Shown here piece after piece: positions 51,801 to 64,000 of a stretch of DNA of 64,000 nucleotides. A program made the translations under genes and the position numbers. The DNA is from Caenorhabditis remanei. Its lineage: Eukaryota; Nematoda; Chromadorea; Rhabditida; Rhabditidae. Position 1 is the stretch's first letter, and each line of letters begins with the position of its first letter. The notes under the pieces were generated by a model, which had not been told where the DNA came from, did no database searches, and saw only the letters and a program-made list of their open reading frames with translations. The stretch spans positions 11,964,587-12,028,586 of the forward strand of contig NC_071333.1 in assembly GCF_010183535.1 (NCBI RefSeq). The letters are read 5' to 3'.

Positions 51801-53966
51801 TGAATAAGGGTAATGGTGCGAGAAATGAGGTTGTTGAACAACACACTCAGTTCATGTGTGGGTGGGAATGAAAAGGACGAAAAGGATGGATTACATATTG
51901 AATGGATGGAATGAATCAAATGTGCGCGGGTAAGCGAGAGGATTGTCACTGTCGCCCAGCTGCTCACTGTTTAGAGGAGGTGGCAGATGTGGACGTGGAT
52001 TTTCGAAGGATTCTTGAGAAAATAAAATGTTTGATGAATCACAAAAGATGTAGTGACGAAGTTGGCACCTTTTGTTTTGAGAAAATTGCCGGAAATCGTT
52101 GGTTCTTGTAAAATGTTGTTTTGAATGTTTCAAAGTTACAAATATCACCTACATATTTACTTCGAAATAATTTTGATAATGGTTTTAAAAAAACTCCACT
52201 TTCCTACCGTATGTCACAACTACGACATGTTTTTGTCTACCGTATACCTCAATCAGAAACCTATAATTCAAAATAAATATTTGTTTGGAAGAATGTACTC
52301 CAGATTTTGGTGTCAATTCGCAACATTCCTCTTCCTGGCACCGAATGGCACCCTCTCAATGGAATCACTTTTTGTTGTTAACTTCACGTCATTCATTTTT
52401 TGAAAAAAAAAGGAAAGAAATAAAATCAAAGTGATGTGACATTTCTTGTGAGATTATAGCATGTGCTCTCATTCCACACCTTCAATTTTGAAAAGAATTA
52501 TATTTTTCCGAACAAAAGGATACGAAATGTCAGAATCTGCCGTCAGGGACTTTTGTCAAAGTGACATATTGCTTACGAATTAGTCTTCTAAAAAAAGCGA
52601 GACCTTGGAATACGAAGGGACAAGCGGATGTGAAAGACCAAGAAGATGACATGTATAACTTATGTTCTTTTTGAAACTGACCAATGTTCGAGAAAATTGA
52701 ATTGAGTATCAAAAACCTTGCAGATGAATATTTTGAACAAATTCAAGAACAATTCAGAATTTCTGTTGGAGAACGTATTCTAAACCGACTAGTTCCGTGT
52801 CGAGTCTGTCAAGATTCCCATGAGCAAGAAAACAGACAAGTTGTCTGAAAACACTTGATGATGTGTCTCTTATATTTCCGCTAATGCCAACATGGCAGAT
52901 AGCAATTTGTCTAGACGGTACAATTCACGTTTTAGTGTTCTGTTCTCATCGACCATTAATCATCAAATCTCCTCATCATCAAATTTTTTGTAAGATCTCT
53001 TTTATCCTTCGTGACAAATGTCTAAAATAGAAATCTCATAATGCGATGTTCTTTATCAAAGTAGATATAAGACGAAATCTTGCCATTTCTCTCGCTTCGG
53101 ATTAGTGACGCTGGCGGATATCCGGTGCCAGGTACCGGGCTCCTCCGAAAAGCAGAGAAACCAGAGATTCGTGATGCGTCTTCTGTTTTTTCTTAACATG
53201 ATTTTGATTTCGCTTGAAGGGATTTTCTGAGAACGCAACAGAATCGCGTACCATGGATAAACAGAATACAAGTTCAACAACGTCACGTACCTTTAAGTCA
53301 GAACTGCGTCTTCTTACGTATTCAGAAGGATCCTTTACCTCTTTGACAACTGGGGAAAAGGGATGTGAACAATTTTCAATTAAAAAAGAGAACGAGAGAG
53401 TAAGACCGTTTGAACGACCAAACAAATGATGAATAGGATGGCAAATGAAAAAAAGAGATCGCTTTGGGATGAACGCATTTTTTTTGTTTCGATAAATAAT
53501 AGATGGAAAAACGAAAGGGTTTGAAAGCGATGGGAAACGACAGCCATTGCCGAGTAATGGTTCAGCAATTTTCTTTCAGAGAGGACAAGACGGATGAATG
53601 GGAACTTTTGACGGAAAAAGAGCACTGAGCAAGATCTTTTCGCTCTGGAATGGGGTCATCCTACGCGGTGACCTATGCATGAGAGAATGACAGGAAGACG
53701 GGGAAAAAAGAAAAGAAAAGGAAATGCGTCAAGCGATTGGAAGGATTGAAAGAAAAAATGAAAATTCTGAAAAAATCGAAGCAGGTAGCTAACTTTTTGA
53801 AAATTTCAAATAAAAGTAGAATAAAAACTTTTTTCGAAGAACTCGTTATCCTTCAATTCATAAATACTCTTGAATGTATACAAAACCAAATGTGTCTTAG
53901 AAAGTTGTGCTCGTGAGAAGAAAGCGTCGGGACTCTGAAAATCAGAGTAAACAAGTAGTATTCAAG

Positions 53967-53995
53967 AGAAGAAGAAGAAGAAGAAGAAGAAGAAG
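53967..53995 (+). repeat. GAA/AAG trinucleotide repeat
   Basis: An uninterrupted run of GAAGAAGAA units, about nine copies, within the purine-rich region upstream of apl-1. Confidence 0.85.
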
Positions 53996-56900
53996 TCTTA
54001 CTCTCCTTTCTCCTTTTTTTCTTATTCAAGGAAGTCAACTCGCCACCTATTTACTGCTTGTTTTTCATTTTATTCTATGGAAAGCTTCTGTTCAGCTGTT
54101 CTCCAGCCTATTGAATGATTTCAGCAGTGTGAATTTGACGAAATATTTTTGATCTACACACGACAGACTGAAAGCATGCTGTGCTCCATTGATTTTTCTG
54201 TACACTATCAATGGTAGAGAGTTATTTGCTCCGGTTTTTGTAGAACTTAAGTTTCAGCTTCGATAGTTCCTATAGTTGCTCATTTTTGTTCTCAAAAGAA
54301 GAAAAATAATAAGAAAATGAGCTTTGAAGCGGAAAAAAAAGCACGAAGCAGAAACGAATTGATCAAGGATACAAAAGTGACACGTTCTCTTTTCTCTAGT
54401 TTTTCTAGCCTAAGGGATCTACTTCCTTATTTAGTTTCTATTCCCACCAAGCAAAAAAAAAAACAAAATGGTCGTTGATTTCTCAACAAACCCTAATGGT
54501 TCGCATACCCTAATGGGCGACCAATGGAAAAGTGTGGAATAGCGAAAAATGCAAAGAAGGGAGAGGAAAAAGGAGAAGAAGAAGACATATTAGCTGAATC
54601 AACGCAATTTCTCGGCAGCTGTAAATGTGTCATTTGCATTTAGAGGCGGAAGGAATCGGTGGATAGAATAAACGGATGAGTAGTGTGGAAATGGATGTCA
54701 AGTGTGGCTTTAACCACCGAAGTTGTTTCTGATTCACTAACTAACTATTCGACTGGGTTGGAAGAAATAAAAGGAAAAAAGTATAGTGTGACCTCTTTTT
54801 CTGGACGTTTTAGAGTATTCGACCAAAAAGAGATTGATCGTTTTTATTATTGTTGAGAAAGAAATTGCTATAGAGAAACAAAGTATACTCATGAAGAGAT
54901 CTTAGAATACGAATTATCAGCTGTCTGCAATCTTTAATTGTTTTTCGAAGAAAAAAATTGTATAGTTTGTGCTAGATTTCATTTGGTTTATTCAAGTACA
55001 CCTAAATCTATTAATGGACTTTCAAAATCAAGTTTTCCATTATAATTTAATCTACACCTGTTTTTAGGCATTCTAAATCGTAATATTGCAATATATAGCT
55101 AAATAAATTCATTCTAATTTCCTGAAACCTATGTGAAACAGAAAAGCAATAGAGATGTATACACTTATTGGGTTGGTTTCACATACACACACTAGACAAG
55201 TCGCAGGAAATTAGTTTTTCGTTGGTAGTGGTTTAGCTGATAATCTGCTAGCGGATTTCTCTGTTGAATGGATGCAGTGGACCAGAAATGGTGGACGGGG
55301 TTCAAAATAAAGCCAAAAAATAGAAGCAAATGCATACATAAACTTGTACTGAAGAGAAGAAGAACAAGAAGATGGATTGGAGAACTTTTGGAGACACAAT
55401 AGATACTTGTGTGTTTCCGAAAAGAAAACATGGAGAAGAAGAAAAAGGGGGGCCAAAATGAGAAAAAGTTTCCAATTTTCTTGTCGGCGGGTGCTTTTGA
55501 AGTTGACTAGAAGAGTTGCCGAAAATAGAAGAGCAGCACAAAATGTGGAGCAATGTGAGAGAAAGAGCAAGTAGTAAGAAATGGAACACAAAAAGAGATA
55601 GCGAGCTCTGAATTCTAAAAAATATACTAGAAAAAAGAGAAGAAAAATATACAACAAGAATCATGTTCAGTTGTTCAGTTAGAAAAATTCAAAAGTTAAA
55701 AAACATACACATCTGAAGTCCAGAATTGATTGTTACTCGAATTCTCAAAAATTTTGAGTTGCAAGTTAAACCGAAAAAAAAGAAACAAAAAAAGAGTGAA
55801 AAACAAAATTGTTCAATTTTTCGTAATCATAAATCAAACTAAAGCTTTTCGTCTAAATGGCGGTGAAGTTCCTATGGAGACTATGACGACGGGTGTTTTT
55901 GTAAAAAGAAGGCGGTGACTAAAGCCGCCCACAAATACAAAGTCTTTTTGGTGGCAGGATATAATTGAATGAGAGCTTCGAAGGACAATGCCGGGGGCTT
56001 CTTTTTGTGTCCGGATTGTCTTAGTGTTGGACTTCAAAGTTTGTCTGACGGATGGAATTTGAATAATGGGTCTAATGAATCTTTGGATGCCGTGCGTTGT
56101 GTGGCGATAAGTGGACCCGAGACGGGCGAGTGATGACAATGCGCGAAATCAGATAAATATTCCTCAATTCATCAGAGCGTGCACTAATGTAATTTCATCA
56201 ATAAGATTTAGGAGGAAAACGACACTTGTTTCACGGTTTGGGTGTCTAAATGAGAGAGGATAAATTCTCTTAGATAAATTATTTTATTCAAATAGTCCAG
56301 ATTTCTCATAAGTTTATTTATTGAAACTTTGCTCGTTTTGAGTAGGCTCTAATTATTAGTGAACTTGAAAATATACAAACATATAGGATATAATTGCCGA
56401 AAAATCCTGGAAATGACCTTGGAAAATGAATTTAATTCACAGAAAGTTGTATTTGAGAATAACAACTGAGACAAGTCATAAACAGAAGCATGGCCTTCAC
56501 CACCAATAAAATGTTGCGAAAAAATACTGAAGTAAATTGGACGAAAGTAAGGAATTGAAGTACTGGAGTGCGCATTTTCCATGACCACGTCTCCAAATGT
56601 GGCGTACTGTTTCGGCTTGGAAATAACTAGGACAATTATAAAACCGCGCGTTTCGTTTCGTTTTGTCCCCTTTCCACTCAACAACAACACTCATCCGAAC
56701 GCTTCAAATGTTCTATTTAAAGGTAACTATTCAAAAGTGGAAACTGTTCAGGAAATTGATTTTCCAACTATTATAAATTTGACAAAAAGTAGTGTTGAAT
56801 ATAGTTTTTTGAAACTTAATGAGCGACCTAAAAATAAACAGGATTTTTCTGAGTATTATATATGTATGACTGAACAAGTAATTATTATTCGGAAATTATT

Positions 56901-59900
56901 TCTGTTCGGATTGTGATCAACGAATTTTTATAGAATGTTCTTTGAATAGGAAGAAAAAATAAGAACGGTCCAGGATGATACATTAGTTGCTGGAAAAATA
57001 GAGTTTGATATTAATCGCCACCCGGGGAACCGAAAAAACAATTGTTTTATTACTTAGAGAAAGTTCGAAATAACCAGACATTCATTACATGTGACTGCAA
57101 TTCCTTTTAAAATAAACTAAGATTTTTCCAAAGATATGGGTACTGAAAAAACAATTCAAAAGAGAGTAAAACAAATGACAATGGGTTTGGTCCAACAAAA
57201 AGAGAATAAATCTTCTGAACAAACTATTTCTTTCACTCATCTTTTTTTCTTACTCTTTTTTTTCCTTTTTTTGAAATTGAAGAAAGAGTTACTTTTTCTT
57301 CACTGATACACATGCACACACACTACAATTTCTGATGCGTCTCTTCGTTTTTCGAAATACTGGATGAATAACAAGAACGAGCTCAAAATATATGCGGAGC
57401 CCTTCGTTGAAGGCTCTCGGCACATGCATAACGTATCAAACAAGGCAACATTCTCACTATAAATGGAGATGTACCCGAAAACGGATATCTTCTCTTCTCC
57501 TCAAAAAAAAGATCTTATTAAGAAATTTTTGTGATGTTGGAACATGAGAAATACTGGCACAAACTAATATTGCTACGAATACTGCTCAACTCGCTATAGC
57601 GTTTTTCATCGACCAAAATAAGCAATTTGTGAGCAGTGAGAAGATGTGCAGCCGCTCATCTTAGCCATATGTCATTCAATGAGCGGCACCAAAATTAGAT
57701 TTGACATGTTTCTCTCGGGGAATTATCTTCTTTTGGAGGGGATAAAGGGAGACGTTCACAATGCTAATCAACCAAAACGGACTTCCTATGTTAGGAAAAC
57801 TTGAAGAAATGGATATCCGTTCGAATAGAATATGTATGTGTTGTGGGTTTAAAGATGTAAAAATTCAAAGACAACAAATATTGGAATTCCACTGATAAAA
57901 CGGTGAAAGTTAATGAAAACTTCTGTGTGCAACATAGGAACAAAAAATACATAAACTCTGAAAAAAGTTGAAGAGACTTCCTGGTTGAAAAATCTCTATC
58001 TTGAATTCTGAGTGAAGAAAAGAATGAATACAGAAGTATAAAATTCAAAACAATGGGGAGTTATAAGAAACAGAAATTCATTAAAAATAAAACATTGAAA
58101 ATTTGTTAGATATTTTTCAAATTCTGGAAAACAATTTCGTTCACTTTTCTCAAATTTCAAAACATTTCGAATATTATTTAAGTGTAGAATCTAAATGTAC
58201 CCGAGATGTTCTCAAATTTGCTCCAGATTCACCATGTGAACGTTCAAATTTTGCAAATTATAAATTTATGATTTTCCGTTACAGATTGCTTGACAAGCTG
58301 ACAGGTAGTTCACTAATGGTATTTCAACTGTAAAAGTCATCTTCTGATTTATCGGTAAATGTGCCCTACCCAACATTCCAAAAAAACACCTGCTGACAAT
58401 CAAAAAGTCAGAATTCCGGTTCTTCCTGGAAGAATCTTTCAAACAAAATAGCATATTTCCAGATTTGCTTCACAATTTTGGCGTGACCCTATCCCCGACA
58501 ACTCGTTTCACGTGTTTTTCCGTTGTTGTAATACGGTCATGCCCACCACCGCCCATCATGATTATTCATGTTAATCCGCCTGTTCTGCCTACAAACTCGG
58601 TGTCATTTTTCCTGGCATTTCAGTTACCGTCTCCCTGGTCTTGTGATAATGATGCAATAATATATCCATTTGTTTTCCCATATAACTGATATCTCATGAT
58701 AAGAAATAAGAAAACACAACAACTAATTTCACTTGATTCTCCATTTTTTTCAATGTCATTCCTTCTTGGTCTTTCAACTTTCTTAGAGATCAACGACAAG
58801 CCAAATACAGGTTGTCTTGCCGGAAATAGATTTCCTTCACACTCATTGTTTGATATCATGCAGAAGAAATGATCGGTTGCTAGTGTACGCAGATTTTCCC
58901 AAAATAGTTTCTTCTCTATTCTGATTCAATTATCACCATCAATCATTTCGTTAAGGTCTAGATATCTGATGTTTTTTGTACCCATGCACTCCATTTTCAA
59001 CGTTTAAAAAATCTGCATATACGTGTGCTGTCCTTGTTCCATTGAACACATCGAGTTTGATTTGACCACTACATAAACCTAAAGATCCCATTTACAATCA
59101 TAAACATCAACTAGTAGGTGGGGGAAAGAAAAGTAATCAGTTGACTAGAGCGCCAATTGAAAAACCTAAAGAAGAAAAGAGGGGTAAGATCGAACGTGAA
59201 AGACCAACATTTATATCGGGGGGACTGTTGATTAGACTACCCGTCTTTTTTTCCTGTTTCAAATATTATGCATGAGAAAAAGAAGAAGACGAAAAAAGGA
59301 GATGAAAATCTGGCCTCTAAACTTTTTGAATCCAACCGCCAGGGGTGGTAGCGGTAGCACTTTTGTTTTTACGTCTTCTTCTGGTTGAGACGTCTTCTGA
59401 AAAGACTACAATCATGTTTTCACAGTTTCTTCGCTTCTCCAAAATTCAGAAACACACACTGTAAAAAGTAGTAAGAAGAAGCATCAATTTGACCCATCAC
59501 CATCGTATTAGTCCTTGAGAATCAAGAAAAAAACCGTCGAGAAAAAATCAAAATAGAACAACACTGAACCGCCCACGCACCAGTTTTCGTTGCGCTTCGG
59601 ACGTCATTTTTTGATATACTTGTTAATTACTAAATATAAAAATAAAAGCAAAAAGTCTAGAACACGTATTAGAACAACTATCCATCATCGTTTTAAAAAC
59701 AGTTTAGTTTCTGAAAACGTTCACTCGTTGTGGGTTTTTGTGGAGATTAATTTTTGTAATGGGATTGCTTGCACTTCAACAATATATTCGCTATCAATCG
59801 GAGGTGAAGAAAACAAGGTCTGATTCTTTCTTGGATTCTCTTTAATTCTCCTTCTTTCTTAGACAGTCGCTAAGTGTTTTATTCGAATTTGCATGTGCTT

Positions 59901-59982
59901 GAATAGAAATATCACATAAGATATTTCAGAAACACTGAATTTTTTCAGGTGGGCTCTTCATCTCGAAGTCAATAGTGCAATC

Positions 59983-62900
59983 ATGATGTTATCAAAAATC
60001 ATCCGGCCAGAAGTGGCGTTTAACGGTAAGTTCAATTGTGTAGCTGCTGTTTTTTACTTGTCAACAACTGATTAACTTCTTAAAAGTTGAAGATCAAACC
60101 GACACTGGCAAAGGACGTCTCATTATCATCAAACGGACTGAAAGTAAGTTCTTTGTTTTTATAATGATTGGTGGCTAATCAAATTAGTATTCCCAGTCGC
60201 TATATTTTGACCTTACCTCACTGAGAATTCCTTTTGACCCACTAAAATTACGATATATCAGTTTCATTCGGTGGGGAGTTTTCATCCAATCAGATATAAC
60301 AGACATCACCAGATATTTTGATGTTTTCTTCTCTATCACTGCAGTAACCTTTCTTATTTTTTTGAACGTCACATAGCTTGAAAACAATTCTCTCTCGTCT
60401 TTCATTAGTATCCCTTCCATCTCTTTTTTTCTTTTTCTGCCATTCCTTCCTCTCCTTGACCGAGTCTTTCTCAAAAACAGTACACTTTCTGCAACTGATC
60501 TTCAGTTTAGTCAAGTCCCGTCGCCCCTTGTTTTGTTTCTCACACACTCTGGGACGATAGATGGAATCGCGGGACAACGAATGATAGCGATGATAATAAA
60601 ACTAACGAGTAAGACTGCCAGGGGCAAGGGGTCGGCGGCACATGGAATCATCATCCGTCAGCGAATCTTGATATACTGAACAAGCAGAAAAAAACGGTTT
60701 GTGTCACACGTTCTCTGTTACCGTTCTCCAAATAAATTAAGAAAGATCACGTCGACCGAAAACGGAGAGCGATAGTAAGAGTTTAGTTCACGTTGCATTG
60801 AAAAAGCACGTGAATCGGGGGGACAGACGATTTCTGTCATTTTGGATAGCCCATCACACAATGGCTTGTCTAATTCGAAGTGATAGACGTAAAGGCACGA
60901 ATCCGTATTGTTGGAATAACAATCAAAACTTTCTCGGCTTTTGGTCTCACTTTTGATAAGAAGATATTGCAAAAAAAATGAATAGCTGATTTAGGTTGTT
61001 TATGGCCCGTTTAAATATTTTTAGTGTCTTGAACCTTTTTGGTATGCTCAATTGAGATAAAAAATTGAACTTTTAGTTAATTACAAACTGTCTCCGAGAG
61101 AATAGTCTTGAATGACGTCAACGAGACAGTGTCTAGAAACTGAGATAGGAATTTAAGTTTCCGAAAAAAAAAACGTTGAAACCTACAAATGTATCGTCAA
61201 TTACACGTTTCCACTAGGTTAGCGTGTTGATGGTGTACCTCGCCACAGTCGAATCGTTTTTAGCACTAATTGATGTTTCTTCTTCCTTCTTTCTAAATCA
61301 GTTGATCGATTTATTGAACCTAAATTCTGAAATCATATATCAGTTGCGACCGCCAGTTCTGGTTTGCTGTCAGTTTCTGACACGTTTACTCTTGGCTCGC
61401 GTGACTGTCAAAAATTAACATATGAATAGATGATAGTGATGAACATTGATAGAAGATTATAGTTCAGAGAACCATTGACGTTTTTTGAGATCAGAAAACC
61501 AATTCTTAATAAAGAACATCTTGAGGTATTTCCGTTCTTACTAAACCAGTTGTTTAATAGTGTAAATTTAAAAGTATTTTATATAGAAAAGTCTTGAGAC
61601 CTCTTGAGACCCTTTTCAAGTATACCAAAATCAGAAATCTTGAGTCAGAACAGAAACTGTTTTGCATCATTGTTAGGTCAAAAACAACAAATAAAAATCC
61701 AAAGAATGATGATTCATGCACTGAAAAACGTTTGAAAACAACATTTCAACTCAATATTCCGCTTTCTATTTTTTCCCCAATGATTCATTTATCTTCTTTT
61801 TCGAACAAATAGGTATGCTATTTGTTCTCGAAACCTCTGTGCAAACTATACCTCAGCACAATCTAGTACTCGAAAGAACTGCTAAGTTTTGCCAAGAGTC
61901 AAGAAAATAGTAATATTTGCATTTATTCCAAGTATTTTTCGTTAAAAAAGTATTTTATTGATGTCTTAGAAGTTTCCCAAATGAAAAGTAGTTACTATCA
62001 TATTCTTCAAAATTGGATAGTTTTTTGAATGCCTTTTTTATCTGCGAAATCGTTTGCAAAGATGACCTTATCCAAAGTCAAAATCTTTGTGAATCGATGA
62101 ATCAAATTCAAAAATGGTGTCATCCGACAGCAGTCGATTCAAGGACTTTTGTATAATTGCCCGTTGTTTGGTTGCCTACGTCTCCCGTACCGTTTCTTCA
62201 CAATGGTCAGAAAAGAGCGAGAGAGAGACAGAACAATATCTTTGTTTAGAAGGGTTTCATTTCGGAAACTTTTCGGAAACGACACAGACAGAAGAACACG
62301 CAACTTTCAAAAGTGTTGATTCCTGAAAGAATGAAATGAAAATGTTTAGAACATAAACAACAACGACAGTTTCTTTACTTTGACTGGAAAATTCTTTTCA
62401 TAAATTTCTATTTATTCAGCAACTGGAAAACCAGTATGTGTAAGTACATTTCAATTTTTTATGATTGGTATCTTTTCTCATGATGACCTCAAAAAACACT
62501 AAAATGCATTATAAAATGCGTTCAATATTTGTATTTTCACTACAGAGATTAATCAATGAATCGGAAGAACCTGTTTCAAATAACCGCTCTTTCTCGTGGA
62601 GACCAATTCTTTCTCGTTGAAATTCATTCAACAGATTTTTAGATGCATAATTTTTGCAAATTTTCCGATTCAGAAGTCTAAGTTTTTTCATTCCTTACAT
62701 CAGTATGTCTTATCAATAAATTGTGGTATGGAAATATAGTTGGCGGGAAGTGAAAGAGCCGCAGACACTTTATGATAACAAAACATTCCATTCTTAAACA
62801 CATTTATCAATTTAGACACTTTATACCTAACTAAACTCCGGCAAAACGTACAACTTTTAATTTTCCTTCTCTGAAATGCGAATTCCATTAAAATAATCGT

Positions 62901-64000
62901 TTCTGTTAGACCCTTATACGTCTTTTTTGACTTGCGTTTTGGTCTTTTGTGGTTTGGCTAATCTTCTCAATGTCCCCTCTGTACAGTTTCAATAGTTTCT
63001 TTCTTCTTCTTTAGTTTTTTTTCTCTTTTTCTCTCGTCTCATTTATCAAGTAGCTAAACCAACATGATATGAAAGTTTAAATTTCCTTTTTTTGGAAAAT
63101 AGCGCAGTTATCTCTCAGTTCCCTTCCTTTCTCGATATGATATTAAGAAAAAAGAAAAAAACTGTTACTTTCTAGTTTGTAAGAATTTTATTCCAATCGG
63201 GCAAATGATTGCCATTCGAATAATATATTATGTTTTCAGAACCGGGTCTTCTAAACCTGGCAGCAATGTTCCAAGCTGGTGCCGACATGAGCGACACCAG
63301 CGGGGACGAAGATGAGGTGGTCCCCGCCAGAGTTGGTCAAGCCGTCGGCCGAACCAATGAATCTGAAGTTGATAATGAAGAAGGAAACAATTTTTTTCGA
63401 GTGAGCTCTATTGTTTCATTCATCTAATTACTTGAACATTTACAGTTCCAGAGGGCCGCTCCTGTCTATCCGAAGCATATGATCAATCACAACTTGGATG
63501 GAACTACGACAGGAATGCGACGAACTACCAGCTCGATCGCGTTTGTTTCCCACGATTTATAACACTCAATGTATTCATAAAGTTTCAGAAGAATTTCTAT
63601 GGCCATTCGTCGATCACTACGTTTGCCACGTCGTTCTGAAGCAAGGATGGCCGCTAGAGAGGAACAGATTTTGATTGAGGCTGTGGTGAGTTTGGATTTT
63701 TGGTGCATTTTTTCAGACTGAAAATTGGGGAAGATATACCTCAAGAAATTGGTTAGCTACATCTTACGTCCAGAAATTTTAGAAAACTTTTTTTCTAAAA
63801 AAATGCTTGGTCGGGTTGAAAAAATACTTGCTAGTGGAATCGACATCAGATTACAAAAATGCGAACGTGATCTTTTGAAATGAAACGGCAAACCCGCTAC
63901 AAACATTTACAAACAAGATTAATTTCATTCATTTTGAAAGACACGTTTTTTTTCTGCTCAAACTTGATTTTGAACTTGTGTCCGTGTTTTAGGTACACCT
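59983..64000 (+). CDS. 5' part of an unrecognised gene running off the right edge
   Basis: Exons supported by signals and phase: 59983-60025 (in an exon opening at 59949 after TTTTTTCAG), 60087-60143, 63240-63400, 63446-63540, 63589-63685, and an acceptor (GTGTTTTAG) opening an exon at 63993. The reading frame stays open from the acceptor at 59949, so coding might begin further upstream. The translated N-terminus (about 150 residues visible) is polar: KIIRPEVAFN, a basic stretch RLIIIKRTEKPG, an acidic Ser/Asp segment MSDTSGDEDEVVP, then very basic MRRTTSS and AIRRSLRLPRRSEARMAARE, which looks like a cytosolic regulatory N-terminus with phosphorylation-type sites. I do not recognise the family. 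A large intron (60144-63239) separates exons 2 and 3; alternative first exons may exist within it. Confidence 0.72.
60144..63239. other. Large intron (3.1 kb) of the right-edge gene
   Basis: T-rich on the plus strand as expected for a sense intron. It contains short open frames without coding signs and a pyrimidine-rich block at 60370-60480. A 20-base exon-like segment (62420-62439, TTATTCAG acceptor and GTAAGT donor) is discussed under rejected items. A tRNA, repeat element or separate gene is not seen. Confidence 0.5.

Larger units (their letters stand above)
44321..59948. other. 15.6 kb region upstream of apl-1 without supportable coding gene
   Basis: I found no exon chain, domain or codon-biased frame. 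The longest open frames (55211-55657 minus, 49507-49872 minus, 56581-56916 plus) encode low-complexity or featureless peptides. By eye the plus strand is strongly A/G-rich from about 44.4 to 56.5 kb, and pyrimidine-rich stretches become common on the plus strand to the right of about 57 kb. A GATA-site cluster lies at 45632-45810, an imperfect GC hairpin at 45591-45630 and a GAA repeat at about 53967-53995. It most likely holds apl-1 regulatory DNA, possibly a long 5' intron of apl-1, and the promoter of the right-edge gene. Confidence 0.5.

Noticed and set aside
55211..55664. Two overlapping minus-strand frames of 148 and 120 residues
   Set aside because: Both are Leu/Phe/Ser-rich translations of purine-rich plus-strand DNA without splice signals or conserved features; they look like composition artefacts.
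62420..62439. 20-base exon-like segment with good acceptor and donor in the right-edge gene
   Set aside because: Including it leaves phase 0, after which the exon at 63240 hits a stop codon within five codons; skipping it keeps the frame. It might be a rare poison exon but is not annotated.

Overview
The window is nuclear DNA of a Caenorhabditis nematode. The evidence is short introns bounded by TTTTCAG acceptors and GTAAGT donors, AT-rich gaps, acceptor sites lying directly before start codons (suggesting spliced-leader trans-splicing), and worm-specific gene families. A vitellogenin (vit-2 type), an ACE-like protein without its zinc site (acn-1), an APP-like protein (apl-1), a FEV/Pet1-type ETS factor (ets-5) and a PANK4-type protein (pnk-4) lie together. 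From memory this matches the C. elegans X-chromosome neighbourhood of cosmid C42D8. The vitellogenin differs at many residues from the C. elegans VIT-2 I remember, so a sister species is more likely than C. elegans. Gene symbols are therefore ortholog names.

Layout, left to right: 3' end of an unrecognised gene (+, 1-665); gene-poor gap; claudin-like four-pass membrane protein (+, 4243-6518) with a hAT-type MITE in its last intron; calmodulin-like EF-hand gene with two alternative first exons (-, 7093-9092); ets-5 (-, 10687-13495); tRNA-Ile(AAT) (-, 14554-14626); two fold-back transposons (15507-16122 and 16735-17032); pnk-4 (+, 18557-21927) with a third inverted-repeat element in an intron; acn-1 (-, 22467-25994), convergent with pnk-4; a 3.3 kb divergent intergenic region; vit-2 (+, 29353-34376) with a recognisable promoter; an unrecognised coiled-coil gene (-, 34657-35487); a four-pass MARVEL-like membrane protein (+, 37260-39340); apl-1 (-, 40159-44318); about 15.6 kb without a supportable coding gene upstream of apl-1; and the 5' part of an unrecognised gene running off the right edge (+, 59949-64000).

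There is no operon-like tight gene spacing, CRISPR array or bacterial-type system. The genes are ordinary worm genes and do not form one pathway. By family knowledge several act at epithelia and cuticle (acn-1, apl-1, claudin-like), one in yolk supply (vit-2), one in neuronal fate (ets-5) and one in CoA metabolism (pnk-4). I did not find a convincing undescribed system. The points most worth a second look are two catalytically degenerate enzymes close together (pnk-4 kinase half, acn-1), three DNA elements with target-site duplications plus one inverted-repeat element, a lipid-anchored versus soluble start choice in the calmodulin-like gene, and the large apl-1 upstream region, whose strand composition suggests a long 5' intron. 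All exon coordinates were derived by hand from splice signals and reading phase; no alignment or database search was possible.
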